NCBI RefSeq assembly: GCF_026004115.1
Contig: NZ_BPIM01000001.1
Location: 930,001-994,000 of the forward strand
Direction of reading: 5' to 3'
Source of the DNA: Meiothermus sp.
GTDB taxonomy: Bacteria > Deinococcota > Deinococci > Deinococcales > Thermaceae
Length of the DNA stretch: 64,000 bases
Shown here: in pieces, positions 57,883 through 64,000 of the stretch
How positions within the stretch are numbered: position 1 is the first letter of the stretch
Layout: each line of letters begins with the position of its first letter
Program-made: the position numbers and the translations under genes
Notes under the pieces: generated by a model
Seen by the model: only the letters and a program-made list of their open reading frames with translations
What the model was told of the DNA's origin: nothing
Databases searched by the model: none

Positions 57883-58872
57883 ATGGCAGAGCAACCATCC
57901 GGCACCACCCAGTCTCCCAGAAGCATACTGGAGAGGCTACCGAGCCTCACCATCCTGGGCCCCCTGGTAGCGCTTTTGTTGGCCATTGTCTTTTTTAGCC
58001 TGCAATCGGAACGCTTTTTGACCGGGCAGAACTTTTCCCTGATTTTGCAGCAGGTCTCGGTAGTGGCGGTGCTGGCGATTGGGCAGACCCTAATTATCCT
58101 AACCGCTGGGATTGACCTCTCGGTAGGCTTTGTGATGGCCCTGGGAACCATGGTGATGGCCAAGTTCGCGGTGGATCTGGGGATGCCTCCGCTGTTGGCC
58201 ATTTTGTGTGGGATGGTCGTTACTACTGCTTTTGGCTTTTTGAACGGCTTTTTGATCACCCGCTTCAAGCTGCCCCCCTTTATTGTCACCCTGGGCACCA
58301 TGAACATCGCCTTTGCCCTCACCCAGATTTACTCGAGGGCCCAGACCGTGAGCAACCTGCCCGATGCCCACCTGTTCTGGGGCAATACCTTTCGCTTGGG
58401 CGAGACGGTCTTCACCTATGGGGTGGTACTGGTGATTGTGCTTTACCTGTTGGTCTGGTTTTTCCTAAGCGAGACCGCCCCAGGCCGCCACCTTTATGCC
58501 GTGGGCAACAACCCCGAGGCCGCCCGCTTGATGGGCATTCCCACCCAGCGGGTGCTGCTCCTGACCTACACCATCGCAGGATTATTCTACGGAATCGCCG
58601 GTTGGCTTCTGATTTCCCGTACCAGTGTGGCCGACCCCAACGCTGGGCAGACCGAGAATCTCGAGACCATCACCGCCGTGGTGCTGGGCGGAACCAGCCT
58701 ATTTGGGGGGCGGGGGATGATTCTGGGCACCCTGCTGGGGGCCATCATCGTGGGGGTTTTTCGCAACGGCCTGACCCTGATGGGGGTCTCCTCGGTCTAT
58801 CAAGTGCTCATTACCGGCATCCTGGTGATCCTGGCGGTAGTGGCTGACCAAATCTCCAAACGGAGGGGCTAA
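57883..58872 (+). CDS. Sugar ABC transporter permease (RbsC/FrcC class)
   Basis: 329 residues with about eight to ten membrane helices. Typical signatures are LIILTAGIDLSVGFVMALGT, NGFLITRFKLPPFIVTLGTM, RHLYAVGNNPEAARLMGIPT and VVLGGTSLFGGRGMILGTLL. The gene has GGGAAGAA as a weak ribosome site and is separated from the binding-protein gene by 117 bases. Its stop is followed after one base by the ATPase start. Confidence 0.93.
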   Translation: MAEQPSGTTQSPRSILERLPSLTILGPLVALLLAIVFFSLQSERFLTGQNFSLILQQVSVVAVLAIGQTLIILTAGIDLSVGFVMALGTMVMAKFAVDLGMPPLLAILCGMVVTTAFGFLNGFLITRFKLPPFIVTLGTMNIAFALTQIYSRAQTVSNLPDAHLFWGNTFRLGETVFTYGVVLVIVLYLLVWFFLSETAPGRHLYAVGNNPEAARLMGIPTQRVLLLTYTIAGLFYGIAGWLLISRTSVADPNAGQTENLETITAVVLGGTSLFGGRGMILGTLLGAIIVGVFRNGLTLMGVSSVYQVLITGILVILAVVADQISKRRG

Positions 58873-58873
58873 G

Positions 58874-59719
58874 ATGGAAGCGAATCCGGTGCAATCGACC
58901 CAGGCTAATCCAATCCCCGAACCCACATCCACCCTCCAGCCCAAGCTGGTACTCGAGGCCCGGGGTCTGGTCAAACGCTACGGGCATGTTACCGCCCTGG
59001 ACGGCGCCGACTTTGAACTGCGCGAGGGTGAGATTCTGGCAGTGATCGGGGACAACGGCGCGGGCAAGTCCACCCTGATCAAGGCCCTTTCGGGGGCCAT
59101 CGTTCCGGACTCGGGCGAAATATACCTGGACGGCAAACGGGTACACTTCAGAAGCCCTATCGACGCCCGCAAGAACGGCATCGAGACGGTCTACCAGGAT
59201 CTGGCGGTGGCCCCGGCCATGACCATTGCCGAGAACCTTTTTTTAGGCCGGGAGATTCTGCGTCCTGGCTGGTTTGCCCGCCTGATTCGCTGGGTCGATA
59301 AAAAGAAGATGCTTGAGGAAGCCATTACCGATATGCAAGACCTGAAGATCGGCATTCGCTCCATGAGCCAGGCCGTCGAGACCCTCTCGGGCGGTCAGCG
59401 GCAAGGGGTAGCAGTGGCCCGCAGTGCGGCTTTTGCCCGGCATGTGGTGATTATGGACGAGCCCACCGCAGCGCTGGGGGTAAAGGAGGGCAACATGGTG
59501 CTCGAGCTCATCCGGCGAGTACGCGACAGCGGGCTGCCGGTCATCATTATCAGCCACAACATGCCCCATGTTTTTGAAATTGCCAACCGCATTCACATTC
59601 AGCGCCTGGGCAAACGGGCCGCCGTGGTTAACCCCAAAAAAATCAGCATGTCCGACACGGTGGCGGTGATGACCGGCGCCAAAAGCCCCGCCGAGCTAAA
59701 CCCCGAGGCGCTGGCATAA
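58874..59719 (+). CDS. Sugar ABC transporter ATP-binding protein (FrcA-like, single domain)
   Basis: 281 residues with one nucleotide-binding domain, unlike the doubled RbsA/XylG. Walker A is GDNGAGKST, the signature is LSGGQRQGVAVAR, Walker B is VVIMDEPTAALG, and the switch His is in IIISHNM. An N-terminal extension of about 25 residues is Pro/Thr-rich. The single-domain form matches FrcA in fructose importers and works as a homodimer. Confidence 0.93.
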   Translation: MEANPVQSTQANPIPEPTSTLQPKLVLEARGLVKRYGHVTALDGADFELREGEILAVIGDNGAGKSTLIKALSGAIVPDSGEIYLDGKRVHFRSPIDARKNGIETVYQDLAVAPAMTIAENLFLGREILRPGWFARLIRWVDKKKMLEEAITDMQDLKIGIRSMSQAVETLSGGQRQGVAVARSAAFARHVVIMDEPTAALGVKEGNMVLELIRRVRDSGLPVIIISHNMPHVFEIANRIHIQRLGKRAAVVNPKKISMSDTVAVMTGAKSPAELNPEALA

Positions 59720-59773
59720 TTTCGACACCTGGGGTACTACACGACATATTCCCATACAGAGTAAGTTGGTGTT

Positions 59774-61201
59774 GTGTTTTTAGGCATCGATCTGGGCACC
59801 GGCTCCTGCAAGGCTTTGCTGCTCTCGAGCGGTGGAACCGTCGTTTCCGAGGCCAGCCAGGCCTATCCCGTAAACGCCCCCAAACCCGGCTGGGCCGAGT
59901 CCGACCCCGAAAACTGGTGGCAGGCGGTGGGTGAGGCTGCCCGCAGGGCTGTAAAGGGGCATGCCGACAAAGTACTGGCCGTTGGACTCTCGGGCCAGAT
60001 GCACGGCGTCGTGCTAGTAGATGCCAACGGCAGTCCCCTGCGACCGGCCATCCTCTGGGCAGATGGCCGCGCCACCCAGGAGCTACAGGCCCTGGAAGCC
60101 CTACCCGACAGGCTGCGGCATCGCCTGGCCAATCCCCCGGCAGTGGGCATGGCCGCCGCCAGCCTGCTCTGGTTGAAAACCCACGAAGAAGCGCTTTATC
60201 AAAAAGCCCGTTGGGCGCTCCAGCCCAAAGACTGGCTGCGCCTTTGGCTCACAGGAGAGGCCCACAGCGAGCCCTCCGATGCCTCGGGCACCTTTCTCTA
60301 CGACCTCCTGGCCGACACCTGGGCCTTTGAGGTCATGGAAGCCCTGGGCCTGCGCCCCGATCTCTTCCCCCCTTTGGTAGGCTCTGCCGAGATTGCCGGA
60401 TACCTGGGGCCGGAGGCGGCCCGGCATCTGGGCCTGCCGACCGGGATTCCGGTAGCCGCCGGGGCCGCCGATACTGCCGCGGCTCTTCTGGGCTGTGGTT
60501 TGAAACTAGGCGAGGCCCAGCTTACGGTGGGCTCCGGGGCGCAACTCACCGTGTTGCTGGCCGAAGCCAAAGTAGACCCCACCCTACGCACGCACCTCTT
60601 CCGGGCAGCCCTTCCCGGACAATGGTACGCCATGGCCGCCATACAGAACGCCGGGCTGGCCTTGGAGTGGGTACGAGCACTGCTCGGCCTGAACTGGGAG
60701 CAGGCTTACCAAGAGGCTCAATCGGTAGCGCCTGGGTGTGAAGGGCTTACCTTTCTCCCCTACCTGACCGGGGAACGCACCCCCCATCTCGACCCCCTGG
60801 CCCGGGGGGTCTGGGCTGGGCTGGGCCGACACCACCAGCGGGGCCATCTGATGCGGGCTGCCCTCGAGGGGGTGGCCTTCAGTCTGCGCGACGGCCTCGA
60901 GGCTTTAGGAGAGGCCGTCGCGCCCCATAGCCCCTTGCGGCTGGCCGGCGGGGGTAGCACCCATCCCTTCTGGCAACAGATGCTGGCCGATGTGCTGGGC
61001 TGCCCTTTACAACCCAACCCCATTCCCTCGGCATCTGGAAAGGGCGCAGCTGTGCTGGCAGCGCGGGCTATAGGAACCACAGTGCACACCCCCCCAAGCC
61101 CTTTGCCCACCAGCATGACCCCTTCTGGCATTAGCTACCATGAGCACTACCTCCGTTTCAAACATCTTTACAAGCAGTTAACCGATTGGTTCAGAATGTA
61201 A
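59774..61201 (+). CDS. FGGY family carbohydrate kinase, xylulokinase-like
   Basis: 475 residues. The phosphate-binding loop is FLGIDLGTGSCKALLL, the motif LSGQMHGVVLVD near residue 75 is the xylulokinase hallmark, and ILWADGRATQEL and VAAGAADTAAALLGCG are typical. The C-terminal adenosine motif is RLAGGGSTHPFWQQMLADVL. The start is GTG. Being last in a sugar-import operon it should phosphorylate the imported sugar or its isomerised ketose; xylulose is the best guess, but other ketoses are possible. Confidence 0.9.
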   Translation: MFLGIDLGTGSCKALLLSSGGTVVSEASQAYPVNAPKPGWAESDPENWWQAVGEAARRAVKGHADKVLAVGLSGQMHGVVLVDANGSPLRPAILWADGRATQELQALEALPDRLRHRLANPPAVGMAAASLLWLKTHEEALYQKARWALQPKDWLRLWLTGEAHSEPSDASGTFLYDLLADTWAFEVMEALGLRPDLFPPLVGSAEIAGYLGPEAARHLGLPTGIPVAAGAADTAAALLGCGLKLGEAQLTVGSGAQLTVLLAEAKVDPTLRTHLFRAALPGQWYAMAAIQNAGLALEWVRALLGLNWEQAYQEAQSVAPGCEGLTFLPYLTGERTPHLDPLARGVWAGLGRHHQRGHLMRAALEGVAFSLRDGLEALGEAVAPHSPLRLAGGGSTHPFWQQMLADVLGCPLQPNPIPSASGKGAAVLAARAIGTTVHTPPSPLPTSMTPSGISYHEHYLRFKHLYKQLTDWFRM

Positions 61202-61238
61202 AAAATAAATCGTGAATGTGCTTTCATGCAGTATTAGC

Positions 61239-61252
61239 TACAACCGCTTGCA
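61239..61252. promoter_or_regulatory. Weak third LacI-type operator candidate
   Basis: TACAACCGCTTGCA matches TGCAAACGATTGCA at 11 of 14 positions. It lies after the kinase gene and 30 bases before the YceH-like start, overlapping that promoter. Confidence 0.35.
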
Positions 61253-61282
61253 AAGGCATCTGCATAACATAAAATCCTATCC

Positions 61283-61903
61283 GTGAACCTTCTGAGTGAG
61301 GCCGAAGTGCGGGTGCTGGGCACCCTGATCGAAAAGCAGTACGCTACCCCCGACTACTACCCCATGACCGAGAACGCCATACGGCTGGGGGCCAACCAAA
61401 AAAACAACCGCAATCCGGTCACCCAGCTGAGCGAAGCCGAGGTGCGCGAAGCCCTGGACTCGCTACAGCGCAAGCGGCTGTGTGGCATGTTCCGCGAGCA
61501 CGGCGCGCGGGCACCCAAATACCGGCAGTTTCTGGATCGGGAGTACCGGCTCGAGGCCCCTGCCACCATCGTGATGGCCCTCCTGATGCTGCGTGGCCCG
61601 CAAACCCTGGGCGAACTGCGGGCCCGCGCCGAGAGCATGAACCACAAGTTTGCCTCGCTCCAGGAAGCCGAGGCGGTGCTGCAAACCCTGATTGGCCTGG
61701 CCCCCCAGCCGCTGGTGACACAATTGGAGCGCCAGCCCGGCGAGCGCGAGGTGCGCTATGCCCACCTCCTGGCCGGAACCCCGGCCCCCATCGTCCGGGT
61801 AGAGGAAAAAAGTGAGCTGGAAAGCCGGGTGGAAGCCCTGGAAGCGGAGGTGCGCGATTTGCGGAGGGCGGTGGAGGGGCTCAGGAAGGCGCTGGGAGGA
61901 TAA
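61283..61903 (+). CDS. YceH/UPF0502 (DUF480) family protein
   Basis: 206 residues of the YceH family, with two winged-helix units. The first includes LSEAEVRVLGTLIEKQYATP and YPMTENAIRLGANQKNNRNP; the second includes VMALLMLRGPQTLGELRAR. The C-terminal 30 residues are a coiled coil (ELESRVEALEAEVRDLRRAV). The fold suggests nucleic-acid binding, but the function is unknown. TAAAAT seven bases before the GTG indicates a leaderless mRNA. Confidence 0.9.
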   Translation: MNLLSEAEVRVLGTLIEKQYATPDYYPMTENAIRLGANQKNNRNPVTQLSEAEVREALDSLQRKRLCGMFREHGARAPKYRQFLDREYRLEAPATIVMALLMLRGPQTLGELRARAESMNHKFASLQEAEAVLQTLIGLAPQPLVTQLERQPGEREVRYAHLLAGTPAPIVRVEEKSELESRVEALEAEVRDLRRAVEGLRKALGG

Positions 61904-61910
61904 ATGCAAT

Positions 61911-61935
61911 AACCGAGACCTTTGTGGCCTCGGTT
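61911..61935. terminator. Possible bidirectional terminator hairpin
   Basis: AACCGAG (61911-61917) pairs with CTCGGTT (61929-61935). It lies between the YceH-like gene and the convergent tRNA. The T-runs on both sides are short, so termination strength is doubtful. Confidence 0.5.
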
Positions 61936-61942
61936 GCCCTCT

Positions 61943-62017
61943 TGGTGGGCGATGTAGGATTTGAACCTACGACCCCACGCGTGTGAAGCGTGTGCTCTCC
62001 CGCTGAGCTAATCGCCC
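61943..62017 (-). tRNA. tRNA-Val (anticodon CAC)
   Basis: A 75-base cloverleaf with the CCA end encoded. The acceptor stem is GGGCGAT/ATCGCCC, the D-arm contains AGCTCAGCGGGAGAGC, the anticodon stem-loop is CACGC-TTCACAC-GCGTG with anticodon CAC, and the T-arm is GTAGGTTCAAATCCTAC. It reads GTG, a very common codon in this GC-rich genome. Confidence 0.96.
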
Positions 62018-62117
62018 TTGTTTGCCGCTTACTCACGCAAGCGCATTCAAAAGGGTAACACCGGCCTCTGGACGTGTCAAGCCAAGCCAAAACCGCGCAC
62101 TGGGTATGATGGACGCC

Positions 62118-62870
62118 ATGGAACCGGCTTTGCTGGTAAAAATTGGGGGTAGCCTCAAGGAAGCAGGCGAGTTGCTGGATGAAATCGGGGGCTATCCCGG
62201 CCCGCTGGTGTTGGTGCATGGCGGCGGCCCCCGCATTGGCGAGTGGCTGAACCGCATGGGCTTCGAGACCCATTTTTACCAGGGGTTGCGAATTACCCCA
62301 CCCGAGCAGATGGAAGTGGTGGAGATGGTGCTCACCACCCTGGGTAAACAACTGGCCGAGGGTCTCTCGCGCCGCGGGCGGCCCAGCGTGGCCCTGACAG
62401 GGCGCGATGCAGGTCTGCTCGAGGCCCGCCCGCTAGACCCCATACTGGGCCGGGTGGGCGAGGTCACCCGTGTCAACACCCCGGTTCTGGAAAAACTGCT
62501 GCAAGCAGGCCTGACCCCCCTGATCGCCCCCATCGGCCTCGATGCCCAGGGCCCCCTCAACATCAATGCCGACACCGCCGCCGGGGCCATCGCCGGGGCG
62601 CTACACCTGCCGGCAGTCTTCCTGACCGATGTGGTGGGGGTGCTGCGCGACCCCAAAGACCCCAGCAGCCGCTTCGCCGAACTCAGCGCGTCGCAGGTAC
62701 AGGCCCTAATCCTGGACGGCACCATATCCGGCGGCATGATTCCCAAGGTCGAGGCCGCCCTGAATGCCCTCAGCAAAGGCGCTCCCTGGGCCACCATTGC
62801 CAGGGGAAGCCCGGGCATCTTGCAAGGGGTGCTGGAAGGCACAGCAGGCACGCGGGTTGCAGGCAGCTGA
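62118..62870 (+). CDS. argB: Acetylglutamate kinase
   Basis: Phosphorylates N-acetylglutamate in arginine synthesis. 250 residues of the amino-acid kinase fold: LLVKIGGSLKEAGELL, LVLVHGGGPRIGEWLNRMG, QGLRITPPEQMEVVEMVL, NINADTAAGAIAGALH, FLTDVVGVL and GTISGGMIPKVEAALNAL. The sequence is ArgB-like rather than the LysZ-type kinase of Thermus lysine synthesis. The ATG at 62118 is chosen because TATGAT lies seven bases upstream (leaderless); an earlier start would overlap the tRNA promoter region. Confidence 0.93.
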   Translation: MEPALLVKIGGSLKEAGELLDEIGGYPGPLVLVHGGGPRIGEWLNRMGFETHFYQGLRITPPEQMEVVEMVLTTLGKQLAEGLSRRGRPSVALTGRDAGLLEARPLDPILGRVGEVTRVNTPVLEKLLQAGLTPLIAPIGLDAQGPLNINADTAAGAIAGALHLPAVFLTDVVGVLRDPKDPSSRFAELSASQVQALILDGTISGGMIPKVEAALNALSKGAPWATIARGSPGILQGVLEGTAGTRVAGS

Positions 62871-62910
62871 GATTTGACGTTCTGTAGCATCCGGTGGCAC
62901 AATCGCCCCT

Positions 62911-63939
62911 ATGCGAGCGGTCTGGATGGAGGCCAGGGGCGGCCCGGAGGTTTTGCGCTTTGGTGAACTGGCCGAGCCGGCAGCAGAGGCCGGGCAGGTT
63001 CGCGTGGCTGTAAAAGCCGTGGCCCTCAACCACCTGGATCTCTGGGTGCGCAAGGGGGTGGCCAGCCCCAAACTGCCGCTTCCGCACATCCTGGGTGCCG
63101 ATGTGGCCGGGGTGGTGGAAGCCGTGGGGGCCGGTGTGGAGGGCCTGACGCCGGGGGATGCGGTGGTGCTGAACCCTGGGGTCTCCTGCGGCCGCTGCGA
63201 GCGCTGCTTAAGCGGGCAGGACAACCTTTGCCCCAAGTACCAAATTCTAGGCGAACACCGCTGGGGCGGCTATGCAGAGCTGGTGAGTGTACCGGCGGCC
63301 AACATCCTGCCCAAACCGGCCAACCTAAGCTGGGTCGAGGCCGCCTCGGTGCCCCTCACCTTCCTGACCGCCTGGCAGATGGTGGTGGACAAGCTCCAGG
63401 TCAGGCCAGGCGAGGACCTGCTGGTGATGGCTGCCGGTTCGGGGGTCTCGGTGGCCGCCATTCAGATTGCCAAGCTATATGGGGCACGGGTCATCGCCAC
63501 CGCCAGCAGCGAGGAGAAGCTGGCCCAGGCCAGGGCGCTGGGTGCGGACGAAACGGTCAGCTACGCTTATCCGGACTGGTTCAAAGAAGTCCGCCGACTC
63601 ACCGGCGGCAAGGGAGCCGACGCGGTGGTGGACCATACCGGGGTGCAGTACTGGGAAGGGGTGATCAAGGCTACCGCCTGGGGTGGGCGCATCTGCTTGG
63701 TGGGGGCTTCCTCGGGGTACGAAGCCACAACCCCCCTCGCTCATGTCTTTTACCGGCAGCTTTCCATTTTTGGCTCCACCATGGGTTCCAAGAGTCGCCT
63801 CTTCCCCATTCTCCGCTGGGTGGCCGAGGGCCGGCTCAAGCCCATCGTGGGGGCCACGCTGCCCCTCGCACAGGCCACCGAGGGACACCGGCTGCTGGAA
63901 GAGCGCCGGGTGTTTGGCAAGGTGGTTTTGGAAGTTTGA
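62911..63939 (+). CDS. Zinc-containing medium-chain alcohol dehydrogenase family protein
   Basis: 342 residues. The catalytic-domain motif GADVAGVVEAVGAGVEGLTP and the structural zinc cysteines in SCGRCERCLSGQDNLCP are intact. The Rossmann loop is VMAAGSGVSVAAIQIAKLYG, with the NADPH- or NADH-binding strand RVIATASSEEKL. The catalytic Cys is replaced by NHLDLWVRKG as in many quinone-reductase-like members, so the substrate is uncertain. CACAAT seven bases before the ATG implies a leaderless mRNA. The last 61 bases of the window show no further feature. Confidence 0.88.
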   Translation: MRAVWMEARGGPEVLRFGELAEPAAEAGQVRVAVKAVALNHLDLWVRKGVASPKLPLPHILGADVAGVVEAVGAGVEGLTPGDAVVLNPGVSCGRCERCLSGQDNLCPKYQILGEHRWGGYAELVSVPAANILPKPANLSWVEAASVPLTFLTAWQMVVDKLQVRPGEDLLVMAAGSGVSVAAIQIAKLYGARVIATASSEEKLAQARALGADETVSYAYPDWFKEVRRLTGGKGADAVVDHTGVQYWEGVIKATAWGGRICLVGASSGYEATTPLAHVFYRQLSIFGSTMGSKSRLFPILRWVAEGRLKPIVGATLPLAQATEGHRLLEERRVFGKVVLEV

Positions 63940-64000
63940 GGCAGCTTCCTCGAGATCAATCAAGCCCCTGGGAGTACCCTTCAAGCCGGCTGCATAACCT

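Overview
The window looks like chromosomal DNA of a Meiothermus-type bacterium (Deinococcus-Thermus, Thermaceae). The support is high GC, a 16S rRNA gene standing alone with its own promoter and terminator, a glucose-binding protein very close to my memory of the Thermus thermophilus one, a CYP175-like P450, and many leaderless promoters. There is no plasmid or phage signature. The hexamer CTCGAG is strikingly frequent in genes and spacers.

Layout. 1-5.4 kb: secreted lipoproteins, a SARP/BTAD-TPR regulator and a subtilisin-like lipoprotein. 5.5-10 kb: serA, two degV genes, dtd. 10-14.7 kb: ROK repressor, glucose-type binding protein and two permeases, with a terminator after the binding protein and a triplicated 41-bp stop/start junction between the permeases. 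14.8-22.9 kb: two large lipoproteins led by a 63-residue protein, a second SARP-like regulator, and three small secreted proteins. 23-26.6 kb: peptide ABC transporter without ATPases. 26.6-35.4 kb: M23 peptidase with propeller-like tail, gyrB, amidase, LpxB-like protein. 35.4-41.6 kb: a trp operon with a leader peptide containing three adjacent Trp codons and an attenuator, split by a four-helix-bundle gene between trpE and trpG and by three glycosyltransferase genes between trpG and trpD. 43.4-46.6 kb: 16S rRNA flanked by inverted copies of an intergenic repeat and followed by a MITE-like element. 46.7-55.2 kb: P450, DUF192, transporter, isochorismatase-like hydrolase, Lrp, bacilliredoxin-like protein, histone-deacetylase-like hydrolase, a five-copy 74-bp tandem repeat, pdxY, and a second MITE that truncates a membrane-protein gene. 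55.2-61.2 kb: a structured RNA candidate and a LacI-controlled sugar ABC transporter with an FGGY kinase. 61.3-64 kb: YceH-like protein, tRNA-Val, argB, and a zinc-type dehydrogenase.

The most unusual theme is regulatory. Heptamers repeated at exact 11-bp pitch, the arrangement known for Streptomyces SARP regulators, lie before the first SARP gene, the protease-like lipoprotein gene, and the small-protein/lipoprotein operon. In the last two the second heptamer ends exactly 9 bp before a -10 element. This suggests a local SARP regulon controlling cell-surface lipoproteins in a Thermales bacterium. Other structure not explained by the genes includes the trp attenuator, the IVS-like insertion, two structured RNA candidates, the VNTR, the MITE pair and several LacI-type operators.
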